A DNA stretch of 64,000 bases. Origin: Zygnema cylindricum. Taxonomy: Eukaryota > Streptophyta > Zygnematophyceae > Zygnematales > Zygnemataceae. A program made the position numbers and the translations under genes. The notes beneath the pieces were generated by a model. That model was not told the origin of the DNA, searched no databases, and was given only the letters and a program-made list of their open reading frames with translations. Position 1 is the stretch's first letter, and every line of letters starts with the position of its first letter. Below, piece after piece: positions 23,388 to 34,138 of the stretch. The stretch lies in NCBI GenBank assembly GCA_037447655.1, contig JBBHKE010003103.1, forward strand, positions 1 to 64,000. The letters run 5' to 3'.

Positions 23388-23693
23388 GGTGCGGGTCCTC
23401 CTTCTGGTGCGAGTCCTCGTGGTGCCAGTCCTCCTATTGGTGCGAGTCCTACTTTTGGTACGAGTCCTCCTATTGGTGCGAGTCCTACTTTTGGTGCGAG
23501 TCCTCTTTCTGGTGCGAGACCTCCTCCTAATGTGAGTCCTCCTCCTGGTACAAGTCCCCCTTTTGGTGCGAGTCCCCCTCGTGGTACAAATCCTCTCATC
23601 TTGGTGGGCTTCATCCTTTTCATGCGAGTCCCCCTTTTGGTGAGGGTCCTCCTCCTGGTGCGAGTCCTTCTCCTAGTGCGAGTCTACCTCCTA
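23388..23693. repeat. 18-bp minisatellite (about 16 copies)
   Basis: The unit is approximately GGTGCGAGTCCTCCTTTT, repeated about 16 times with substitutions and one or two length changes. Because 18 is a multiple of three, the plus strand can encode a GASPPx hexapeptide repeat and the minus strand a GGLAPx repeat. No flanking gene structure supports translation. Confidence 0.85.
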
Positions 23694-23792
23694 GGGCTCA
23701 GTTTTTGTTCCGACACCCTAGTTTGGTCACCAGCTAATTGTACCGTCATCTGGTACTAGTAATTCGGTCATTTTTTTCCCTAACGTTGCCGA

Positions 23793-23844
23793 CTACATCG
23801 TGTATTGCTATTAGTGTTAACACTAATAGCGATTCACGGTGTAG
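23793..23844. repeat. Back-to-back MITE ends (52-bp palindrome)
   Basis: The sequence CTACATCGTGTATTGCTATT ... AATAGCGATTCACGGTGTAG joins two complementary MITE termini (GCTATTAGTGTT and AACACTAATAGC) with no interior. The inverted repeat is nearly perfect. Confidence 0.8.
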
Positions 23845-26646
23845 TATCTTATTTGATTTGTTAATTTGACTAGTGAAAATTTCCTTGGATGGTGTTCTTG
23901 CTGTTGATATTATGTGGTTTCTTGTATTTTCAAAATATGCATGACAATAGTCTTTGTTTTTGTCTATTTTTTGGAAAGATGTGATGATGGTAGTTTATTT
24001 AGGTTGGTTATTTTGACTAACCTTACCTTCTTATGACATTTAAGACCAGACAATAGCTATCAACTTCTTCACCTCTGCTCCCAGATCTCAAAGTTTTTCT
24101 CTTTCTAAAGGGCATTCATTTCCAAAAGAGTGAACACTGCCTTTTTGTCCTTCTATTTACCTTTCAGGAAAGCAACACTGCTCACGATTCTATTACAACC
24201 GTCGCTTTTGGGTCGGGGTATTCTTTACGTTATGAGGTTTCTTATTATCGCTTTAGATTGATATTACCTTGTCTGGTGGTTCCTGTCTTATCTTTAAAGC
24301 CATTGATTGGTCAAACATTGCCTCTAGTTGTTAGTTAAGCGGTCTGGTTTCATGAAACTCATTTCTTTTAGGAATATAGAGTGGTTTTATGCACACCGCT
24401 GGTCTAAGGATGCTTTATTCTAACGGTTGTTAAGATAATTAGTTATTTAGGCCATTCAATTTCAATTAGTTCCTCAGTGTTCAAAGACGAGGTTTTCAGA
24501 CTTCCCACTTTTATCATCAGGACATTTTAACTTTGCGGCTTATCTTTGATTCATTGCGTGTGCTAGCTACCATTCTTCTTCGGTCTACTGATCGATTGTT
24601 GCCAAAATTACATCCCTCAACCTTCCCCTCCAAGCTTGGGGGAGTTAAGGGCTGGGGGGCTTTCAGGGGATTTCTATTATTCAGGAGATGTAATGATGAT
24701 TTTTGTCAGGTGTCTGCTTGTTTTTGTTTCCAGATTCTTACACAACTTCATCTTAAATTTAGTAGTTCGCTTCCTCCTCAAAGTGACCACATCCAGGCCT
24801 TCCTCGTACCTTTGTGTGAAGTCGCCAAGAACAGAAAGGGGGGTGGGTGCAAACAAGAAGGTGAGGCAATGCCAAGGCATCTTTCATAATAAATCCCAAT
24901 AGTCTGATATAGTACACTCATAACCACAGCCATAACCACATTCCCAAACCACATATAAAGTACATTAAATCAACCACACAAACATCCAACTAATAAGAAC
25001 GTACACCAATATCACATCTATTTACATGCCCTCCTACAAAACTTACATACCCGCCCTAAAAACAGATGAATCGTAATAAGATTATTTTACCTATAGTTAC
25101 CACAAAACATACCACATGAAGAAATCCCAAAACAAGTATCAAAAGGTCACAAAAGCGTCGACTTTCAGAACAGCAAATAGCGTCCAAGAAGTTCACAAAT
25201 CCAATTTTTGTACTTAAAAGCTGCATACCCCGTAGCAAAAAGCCTTATATGGACAAAATAATTATGAGAGCAACTTTGAAAAGTTTGTGCAAAAACCCGC
25301 CTAAAAAAAGAGATACAAGGCATACAGTATACCAAAACTCTGGAATACAATAAATCCACACACTTTTTGGAATCAAGAAACAGATCAGATTTTGTAAGCA
25401 TCTCAAAATAAGACATTCCTATTTCCCTGCAAAAAAAACAAAACCCATCTGAAACCATCTGAAAAACATTCAAGGCACACAAACCAAAAAAGATACAAAA
25501 AAAATGACAAAATGTCAAGAACTACCACGATCTGCTGAATATTGAAGCAACCTTCAGAGATAACCATTTATAGATCCGCCAAACAATTTTAGATTCCCTT
25601 TGAGCATACCCACATTCTGAAACACCTGGAAAAAATAAATTAAACAATCCTCTAGAGGTATATGAATCCCGGCCAGATTGGGCTACAAGAACTATCCTGC
25701 CCAAAAAAAAGTCGCCATCGTCTATTCCTGCTTGAATGTTTGAGAGCACCACAAACAGGAGTACCATCAGAAAAATAGTAATAATAATAATATAGATTAT
25801 AATAATATCAATGAAATAAACATTCCCAGACTCGTTGCCTTCAGTATGCCTTCATGGACATGCAGAAAACATACCTCCGGGCCTCTTAATAAGTGGGAAA
25901 ATAATGCCATTAGAGTGCACTTATACTATACATACACCCAAACAAATCCCACTCATAGCCCAGAATGCCTCTGCACCAAAAAGTTTACCGCAAGCACATG
26001 AACTCAAAAAAAAAAAAAAAAAAAAAATGAAAAACTGAAAGTGAAAGTGGTAAACTTGAAAAGACAGTTATGCCAAAGAAAATGCCACACAACATGACTG
26101 CAAGTGTCTAAAATGGCAAGAAGGCCATAGAAGACCTATGCAGTTTGAAGCGAACTATCCTCTACCAGCCCAGGAACCTAGCATCAAAAGAACATGTATA
26201 TGCTGTGTCTCTCCCCTTCCCTCCCCTCCAAAGTTTTTTTGCCCACGTTCTTCTCCACCACCCAGACTGCCCCCTGTCCTAAAAACGCCATGTGACTGTG
26301 AACACCACCATTGCCACTATTCAAAACCAGCTCTGTGACAAAAGTGATGATGGCCGCCGAAACACATGCGAATATGCTGCGAGCACTGCTTCCCGAACAT
26401 GTCTCGTGATCGAAAAATATGATCGAAAAAAGATGCCTGAAGAAACATATGAAGTGTTTGATGCTGTGCTATACATCGATGCTCCCAATGCCGATGCTGA
26501 TGCATGCAGGGCCCACGACTGGGCTGCGAGAGTGAGAGGCGATGGGCTTAAGAGTACATCCCTGGGGGGTTTTACACCCTGTGAGTCAGCCTCTCACCAA
26601 ACAAATTCATAAAACCCCCCACCATATGATGCTTGTTGCAAGTTCG

Positions 26647-29600
26647 TCAGCCTGTAACGAGGGGGGCTCCCGCTAGGTCCCCACTGATGGTCGAAGGAGC
26701 AGGCACAGAAACCTCTTCCACACTACTTGGTGTTGCTCCTGTGCCACCCTCCAATGCCAATACAGTTGCTGCAGGGGCACTGGTCTCCGTGGATCCATTC
26801 TGGGTATTGTGGGAGTATCCGTCTCGCTTTCGACCAAAAGGGTTCTTCGAATACGTGGAACAAAAGTCAAGGAAACTTCTTGCTAAAATGCTTTCCCACA
26901 CTAAAAGCCCGTCTGTAGATAAGTTGACAACAATTGACAGATAGAGCAACAAGTATTTACAGAAGGCAAGTTGATAGTTGCAAAGCATTACACATACAGG
27001 AACTTGAATAAAGAACAGAAGAAATAAAGAACTCTGATGAACAAAGCAGAAACATCTATACAACTTTACTTGCATTACAAAGTGTCAAAACATTGATCAG
27101 GATATTGTATTCTCATCCCTCCCCGATCTGATGTCGACAAAACAGCTCCTTGTAGGGCAGAGTGAACATTCATGGCGCTTGGAACATCCTGAATCATGAC
27201 AGAGACAGATAAGGTCTTTCGACATATGGTAAAAAAGACTATCTACAATATTAGCTGTAAACATTATGACAACCAGGGGAAATCAAACATAGAAAGTATT
27301 TACTAATGCCAACAGAAAACACAATAAAGATATACATGGTGATCCAACCAAAAAAAGAGCTTGGCTGTTATTAGCTACACATTTTGATTGAGTGAACCGA
27401 CATCACATGACCTATTTCACATAATAATCAATTGCATAGGGGTGCCCGGGTTGGAAGGTTGCCCTTGCCTGCATCTCCACAAAACAAACGGTGTTCTTCC
27501 CTTGCCGGAGCACCTTCATCTGCCGAAAACCCGGTTGACTATGGAATACAACAAACAACAAAAATGGCATTATTAGCAGTACGCATAGATGTTTGCTACA
27601 AACAACAATTACAAAACCATTCCCATGATAAAGAAGGACTAATTGAAAACACCGCCGTGCGAAAAATATAGAGACTGTGGACTGATTACCACATGTAAAC
27701 ATCCCCAAAAAGCTGTAAAATGCACAATGCACACCAATGTTTCCAACCACGAATTCAGCCATTGGACTCACCTGGCAAACACTCCTCTCAACTCTGCTTC
27801 ATTTGTATTCTCCCCAAGGTTACCAATAAACAATGTATTACAAGGAGGATTGTCTTTTGTATTCTGCACGCAAAACAATACAAAATTCATATGAGCCTCA
27901 CAAACAACCTACAACAATCCCTCATCCAGCATTGTTGAAACTGGAAATTACTGTAAAAATCATAAACATGCTTCTAAGCCAAGTTTCTAGATGCATCAAA
28001 CACCATTCCCAACAAATACCCTCAGGGAGCAAAAAAAAATTAGTACCTTTATATTGCGGCTATGACAACAAGTGATTGGAATTAAAAAGCACAAATGTCT
28101 AGCATACATTATTGAAATATACAGGGAAATTACCAAAGTTTCAGCCTGATTTCTGGTAAAAAAGAAACGGAGGTAGGGAAAGCGACAAAGAGTTATACCA
28201 AGACGCTAACTCTGACTGGATGCGGATAACCTGCAGGTGCCACTTGGGTGACAGGCGTGACAGCATAACCAGGGTAGGGGTCATAAGCTGCAGGAGGAGC
28301 TGGGGACGCTATGTAACTGATAAATAAGCAAAGCAAACAAGTAAGCCAGACCACCAGTTAGAACAATGCTGAGCAGCATCTTGTACAAAGACATTCAAAT
28401 ATAACATATCAAATCAACGCAAAAGATTTGAACAGCTTCACTGAGCAGTGTCTGCAAAACACACCAAACATTTATCCAAACCTTCCAGCGAAAACACCTT
28501 ACAATAACTTCATCTGTTGAAGTTCGCTGTAATCAGAATGAAAACGAAGTACAACTCGAAAACAAAGCACAACTCGAAAATCTCAACCCAATTAGGAGCA
28601 GGGATGAACTGCAGTAACTTTGCACCCTTCTGAAACACGTTTAATGCACACTTGTCGATAGACAAACATGCTGACTGACAAATGACGCCTCAAACTGCAT
28701 AACAGCCTGACATTAGGTCTGATTGATGCATGCCCTCCTCCAACTAGTGCCATTTGAGGTGTTATGTAAAATGTTTTGATCACAGAAGGACAACTAGAGG
28801 CTAAGCCGATTCAGACGACAGAAAGTACTTTGAAGCAACAACTTCAAGCAATTCCTTCTTTCCACCTAAAAAAGCTGTGCCAAATTTGAATTGAAGGCAA
28901 AAACATTAGTGACGGCGTTCGCATTCGCTCTGCAGCCAGTTCGACCTCCTGTTGCTGATGATGACGCAAAGGAAGCTCCATCGTTTAGAACAGCTATGAA
29001 GCCGCACCTTCGGGCAAGCTGCTCAGTGACTGAGTGCACATGAGGGAGGCACCTCTGAGGTGCCCAAGCGGGGGCTGCTTGCATGTACGCTGGCGGTGGA
29101 CTGGTATACGCTGGAGAGGTAAAATCTCCAACTGTCCGCATGCGTTTACTGGGGTCGAAAACAGGTGAGCTATCAACTGGATTGCCAATCACACCTGAAC
29201 ATAATAAAAACGCAGAGAAACAGAACGAATCAAAAAATGCAAGCAAAAGCTTGTGCTTTTCCAAGCATGAAGCACGGACCTAGAGATTCCAAGCAACTCC
29301 ACAAAGAATGGTCAAACCGGAGTCAAACACCATGGTCTCCTGAGAGCCAAAAACGAACTCAACACCATGCTCCTTAGAAACTCACAACACTAAAAAGCTG
29401 CTTGGCAGCCCAGAAGAGTTAAAATAAGCTCCGCCATAAACCACAGTTATAGAACACAGGATCAGGAACTCGTGGCAGGAGTGAAAAACGAATTGAGAGC
29501 AATAGCTCAAGCATATCCACGTTAAAAATGCAGGTTTGCTAGTAACCTCACCTCTCTTCACATAAAGATTTTTTTTCGCCATTTCAGCTCGAAGTACAGA

Positions 29601-30247
29601 ATTAGTTTCCGGATCAAACACCAGATTCTGCGACAGATTCCCAAGATCAAACTAAAAATTTCAGTACAGAAATTTTTGCCAGTTATGTTATTTGCAGAAA
29701 CAGTTTTTTATTTCCAGGGAAGCCAGAAAAAAGAAACGGGGAGCCGAACCAGTGATCACGCCCAGGCTAGTGTAATAACGTGCACAAAACGTAAGAAAAA
29801 CTCACTTGAAGTGCATCTCTAGCCGCCATAGCCATTGCAGCAGTAGAAAATAATGCAAAGCCCATGGGTTGGTCTCCTTTCATATTCATTTGCGACGCCT
29901 CGTAACCAGGCCACCAGCGCAAAAGGTTCTGCAACTCTCTTTCCTTCACATCTGAAGGAAAACCAAGGACGAATATCGTCCGGACCTACAGAATAGAAAA
30001 GTTGGAACTTTGTCAACTACAGGCATGAAACCACATCGTAGCATTGCAATTCTATCTTACTAACCAAACATCAAGCAACCCATTCTGGAATGCGAAGATG
30101 ACATAAGAACTATTATCAATCATTTTTTTTTGTCAAATGGAAGAGAACACCTTTCATTTTGATCACCAAACTTACCTCCTCGGAATTACTTTCTACTGGA
30201 GTACTTGCTGAGGGCCACTGCACAACGTACTGTGCAGGTGCAGCCAT
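26647..30247 (-). CDS. Two-RRM RNA-binding protein of the nuclear speckle RNA-binding (NSR) family
   Basis: Nine minus-strand exons: 30247-30176, 29985-29806, 29627-29552, 29194-29053, 28316-28211, 27863-27772, 27538-27469, 27188-27106 and 26854-26647 (342 aa, all phases consistent). RRM1 has VRTIFVLGFPSDVKERELQN, PGYEASQMNMKGDQPMGFAL and VFDPETNSVLRAEMAKKNLY. A Pro/Ala/Tyr-rich linker follows. RRM2 has CNTLFIGNLGENTNEAELRG, KNTVCFVEMQ and GGMRIQYSKNPFGRKR. The order and motifs match Arabidopsis NSRa/NSRb and related RBPMS-like proteins, which bind pre-mRNAs and long non-coding RNAs in nuclear speckles and modulate alternative splicing. The start MAAPAQYVVQWPSAS follows no upstream in-frame extension that I can see. 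Two introns are non-canonical: GC-AG (27189-27468) and AT-AC (26855-27105). Without them the reading frame is broken. Confidence 0.92.
26855..27105 (-). other. AT-AC intron with U12-type signals in the NSR-like gene
   Basis: On the minus strand the intron begins ATATCCTGATC and ends TTTCCTTGACTTTTGTTCCAC. The donor matches the U12 consensus ATATCCTT in seven of eight bases. TTTCCTTGAC matches the U12 branch-site consensus, and its branch A (26867) lies 12 nt from the AC, inside the usual U12 spacing. Removing 251 nt joins RI-Q to YSKNPFG exactly as in NSR homologues. No GT-AG alternative gives this join. Confidence 0.88.
27189..27468 (-). other. GC-AG intron in the NSR-like gene
   Basis: The exon ends GAGATGCAG and the intron starts GCAAGG, a typical GC donor context. 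It ends GATTCAG before GATGTTCC. Phase is 0, joining CFVEMQ to DVPSAMNVHSALQG inside RRM2. Reading through instead reaches a TAG before the next usable GT. Confidence 0.8.
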
Positions 30248-31101
30248 TGTCTCTGTCAAAACAGAAATTACTAGATAACCTAAATTTCTACTAGCTAATG
30301 CAAAAATATCATATGCAAAATCGACAAGGTGAGCAATAACTCAACAAGCAGATAGGCGATGAAAATAAAGAAATATGTTCAACTATTCAGGATTCGCTGC
30401 ACAATTGCCCTCCACGACAGTTTCATTAGATATCATATGCTGCATTCACACAGGAAATGGATGATGAATGAGATGATGAATTGAATGTCCTTTTGTTTTG
30501 TTTGGACGTGAATCGTCCTCGACGTCATCTTACGTCAACTAAAACGTCGCGATGTCATTTATGTTGCCGTACGATTAAGTACCGAATGACTCGAATTCGT
30601 CCGTACCAAGCCATCGTTTTTGACCCGTACAACAACATATAATTTTTTCAAAGTGACCGCTCAGGACCGCCAAACAAAAAGGGACGCTTAAAAAAAAAAA
30701 ACAAACAAAGCTCACCCGAAAAGAAAAGTGGCGACAAGAACAAGCATCTGTTTATCTGTTTGAACCATTATTTACTTCCCTTTTACTTTCTTTTTCTTTT
30801 CGATTTTTCGCGTTCTTTCTACCCTAAAAATTAAACATACCTTTCTTTTACCTTTTTTTCCCCATTCTCTCACCTTCTTCTTATTCTTAAAATTTTACTT
30901 ACTTTTCCTTTACTTCATTTTTCTGCCGTCCTTTGCCTTCTTTTCACCTTAAAATAAAACTTACCGTTGTTTTACTTTCTTTTCTTTTCTATTCCTTCAC
31001 CTCCTTTTTATTAAAAAAATTATACTCATAACTCCAAAACAATAAAAAAAAAACCATTATAGGTAATAATACCCAAGCTACCCTCCCTCCCTCCCACCCT
31101 C
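30248..31101. other. NSR-like gene upstream region
   Basis: No gene is recognised. It contains a terminal-repeat-like sequence (30440-30480) with an inverted partner at 39475-39515. A pyrimidine-rich segment (30770-31010) has TTTACTTTCTTTT-type phrases repeated several times. Confidence 0.4.
30440..30480 (+). repeat. 41-bp terminal-repeat-like sequence, left copy
   Basis: It begins CTGCATTCACACAGGAAATG and continues GATGATGAATGAGATGATGAA. The reverse complement of 39475-39515 matches it at 38 of 41 positions. Confidence 0.7.
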
Positions 31102-31236
31102 ATGAAGGCGACGGAACCTTTTGACCACGACTACTTTGATTTGGACCTCGAGGAGGCGTCACGTCACATCGGATTCCGTTCCGTTGTCTCCGTTTTGTCG
31201 GATCCGCGACACAGAACCCTCACCGCCTCCAAATAG
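31102..31236 (+). CDS. Possible 44-aa small ORF
   Basis: An ATG after a CCCTCCCTCC leader opens a 44-codon frame beginning MKATEPFDHDYFDLDLEEAS. It is distinctly GC-richer and more codon-like than the surrounding AT-rich DNA. It ends in TAG at 31234-31236. I recognise no family. It may be a stand-alone small ORF, a lost first exon, or chance. Confidence 0.25.
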   Translation: MKATEPFDHDYFDLDLEEASRHIGFRSVVSVLSDPRHRTLTASK

Positions 31237-32339
31237 AGGGCCATTTTTTACTCAATACTGTACTTAGTGTGGATTTCCCTAATTAGTGTGGGTTTCCCTA
31301 ATAAGTGTGGATTGTCCTAATTAATGTGGATTTCCATAATTTGTATGGATTCTCCTAACTTGAAAACGCCCAGTTTACTAATTTTATGGAGTGGGAGGGA
31401 TTTACAAATGTTTAGTGGGAATTATACCAATTTTTAGCAGGGGTTTTACTAATTTTAGGGTGGGGTTTACTAATTTTAAGATCGATTTTTACTTCGGTTT
31501 TTGGTCAATTTAGTGATTTTTGGTGTGTGGATCTAGTGGGTAGGCCAAAAATTGTTGTGAATTTCTAATAGGTTGACCTCCGAATGAGAATTTCTGTGGA
31601 TGTTTTAGCTTCACCACTTTAATTAGCGTGGTTAGGTTAGACCTCTCACCATTCTGAAAGTCAAAGGAGAAAGCCGCTCCATTTTGTATTTTTTTAAATT
31701 TTTTATTTCATTTTTCCGGCAAAGTTGTTATTAAATATCACAAGAGGATGAAAGGCCCCATACATGAAATAGTGTGTATTTCGCACAAAAAAAATGTAGT
31801 GAAAATGGTGTGACTTTCGAAGCCTTCTATGGTAAAATCCACAGTAAATTGTGGTGGTAAGTTGGTAAAAGAAAGGTTTTGTCGGTTTTACAAGGGAAAA
31901 CAACCGTTTTTTGAATAGGTGGACTTAAAAGTTTTTGTAGTAGTTTAATGTGATTTAGATTCTGACGATTTTTTTCAAAAAAAGCACGATGTGTGTAATC
32001 CTTTTTTCGAGTGGAAGCAAATTTAAGATTTTTGAGTGCTTAAAAGGATGTAATTTTCTCCTTTTTCTAGGTTCGTTCTATATTGTTAAACACTTTGCCG
32101 TGTTATAAATTTGCAATAAGTTGGTAACGATAAAGTTAAGAAACAACAATAATGGTGATTATTATATTTTTTTCGGTTTAACTCACTGCATAAGTTTTGT
32201 TTTTCATCTTAACATCGATTAAACGCTTTTGGAACTTTCTACTCTTTTTTTCAAAAGCTGAGCCTTCCAAAGTTTGTAAACCTATATTCTTGCACATTGT
32301 ATGAGAAAATGTGTGATTTTATTTTTTCCCATCCATACA
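31237..32339. other. Non-coding stretch
   Basis: AT-rich DNA. At 31260-31340 there are four degenerate copies of an AGTGTGGATTTCCCTAATTA-like phrase, and at 31400-31500 several TTTACTAATTTTA phrases, so a local short tandem duplication is likely. I see no gene. Confidence 0.4.
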
Positions 32340-33080
32340 ATAATTTAATTTAAACTCTAATGGGGACAAAAATTGTAAGGCAACGGAACTTAAAAACCGA
32401 CAGATAAAGACAAAATTGAAAAACTGAAAAACTAAATGCATGTGGAAGCAACAAAAAGGGAAAAGAAGGCGAAAGAAACTGATAACAAAGGACATTTGAC
32501 AGAAAACAACAAGCACAGAAACAAAAACAATAATACATCGTGGAGGGAAGTAAGCAAAAAGGATAAACAAGGCGAAAGAAACGAACATAAAAAAATGGCA
32601 CATAAAACAAAGGCACTCGAAAAGGAAACAACCACTGATGTAAGGATAGAAAAAACAGCCCTAGATAAACACCGACGATAGATAAAAATAAGGACCAAAG
32701 CAGGAGGGCTCCCAAGTTCCCTCCTTAAAAAAGAAATGTTGACCTCAAGTATGGAAGATCTCAAATAAAGCAACTCCAAAATAACTAGATACTACCAATA
32801 TCTACCAATATCTATATAATATATGACTATAAATAAAGTTATCTATGGCATCGAGCTAGTCCTCAAAAATATAAACATTCCATTTGCTTCAAAGTTCCCA
32901 TGGGGAAGAGTTGATTCAGGTGTTGGGCACTATTCACGACACTGTTTCGATTATCATTTCTGAAGGGGGATATTATGTTGGCCATGAGGTTTCAGATGTT
33001 ATTATTTCTAATCAAATTGATATTGTATTGCTTGATGGTACACGTCTCATATTTGGTGACATTGTTTTAGCGAACTAGGA
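32340..33080 (+). mobile_element. Relative of the 16-kb element, decayed
   Basis: The A-rich left part (AAACTGAAAAACTAAATGCA ... AAAATGGCACATAAAACAAA) resembles the left interior of the element at 16.1 kb. The plus-strand frame 32884-33078 (HGEELIQVLGTIHDTVSIII ... IDIVLLDGTRLIFGDIVLAN) is homologous to the minus-strand fragment at 16845-16618. The relative orientation of the two parts differs between the two loci. That implies rearrangement or two separate insertions. No inverted termini are visible here. Confidence 0.45.
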
Positions 33081-33871
33081 CTCGAATACATTTGTTGGTC
33101 AAGCGGCTCAACATAATGGAGTTGTCGCCCTTGACACTGGTAACAAGGAGCTTGAAACCACAAGAGAGAAATCAGACTCCAAATGAGTTAGATTGAAGCT
33201 TCTCGAGATGCCGAGATCGAACAGTGGCCACAACCTTCTCATAATTAAATTCTTGAATAGGGGAAACGAGTTTGGAGGAAACGGACATCTCCATGCATGC
33301 AACAGTCACCTCCCACGTCCTAAACCGCAGGCAAAAATGGGAAGATATTGCTGAATTCGAGTCACAAGGATAGATTCACCATCGAAGCCCTAGAGGCCAA
33401 ACAAATCTTGACATCCATTAGTCGAAAAATCAAACGGAGCAATATAAGACTGCCCAAAAGTGTCTAAATAAGCAGTTGAAAAAGAAAGACCGAAAAGACA
33501 GACCCAATGCTGTCTAGATCCACATTGCTTTGTTGACCATGCACCGATAATTTGTTTAAATTTAATCACCTTAAACAAGCGCCACAACCATGGCAAACTA
33601 AAATATACAGTCCTTCGGAACTACCCGCCTGCTTGACAGTAATTTCAACTAATTTGTACTTTTCAAAATCCGTTTGGATCGCAAACGAATAAATTATATT
33701 GCTCATAAGCTACACACAGCCATTCGATCCATTCGATCAGAGCCAATGTTCAACTATAAAAAAAACTCACTATGGCTTTTCCACTAGGAAAAACTAAAAA
33801 AACAGAACGTGTCCCCTACCAAAAAGAAAGCACAAAAACTAGAAGCATATTACCGTAAACAAATGACAAAA
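33081..33871. other. Non-coding, probable element continuation
   Basis: Short minus-strand frames (33108-33302 and 33390-33596) are broken and carry no motif I recognise. This may be the worn 3' part of the element at 32.3 kb. Confidence 0.35.
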
Positions 33872-34138
33872 CTAAAGATAATAGTTTCTCTGTTTTGACG
33901 TAGCTTTAAGATCCTTGAGAGTATACTCTTGCAAGCATAATTCCAAAGTGGTTGTCTCTTTAGGGTCCATTCCAAGAAATGTATAGGTGTCTGTAATGGG
34001 GGCAGAGAAGACATTACTTCCAGACAAAACCTGCAAAAAGGTAAGGGAAATATACAAGATTTTGTTGGAGTTATTCAAAGAATCAACAAAATTTCTTCCA
34101 TCAATGCGTCCAGATACCTTTATCTGCTCAAGGATGAA
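33872..34138 (-). pseudogene. Unidentified coding-like stretch
   Basis: From about 34138 the minus strand is open for 89 codons. The best part follows an AG (TTTTTGCAG) and reads VLSGSNVFSAPITDTYTFLG then DPKETTTLELCLQEYTLKDL, ending in a stop at 33872. The amino-acid composition looks genuine, but I cannot place it in a family. It may be an isolated exon or a remnant. No partner exons are evident nearby. Confidence 0.25.

Larger units (their letters stand above)
21244..26646. other. Gene-poor region between MED19 and the NSR-like gene
   Basis: I recognise no gene. Contents are a pyrimidine-only stretch (21521-21614) with a G-poor C-rich tail to about 21760, a poly-T run (22235-22257), an 18-bp minisatellite (23388-23693), a short palindrome (23793-23844), and AT-rich DNA with A-runs near 26010-26027. 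Open minus-strand frames at 25165-25518 and 25522-25767 have no recognisable motifs. The last 300 bases should include the 3' UTR of the NSR-like gene. Confidence 0.45.

Noticed and set aside
25165-25767. Two minus-strand frames, one with a hydrophobic start (MVLLFVVLSNIQAG)
   Set aside because: AT-rich, no recognisable domain, and no consistent splice structure with neighbours.
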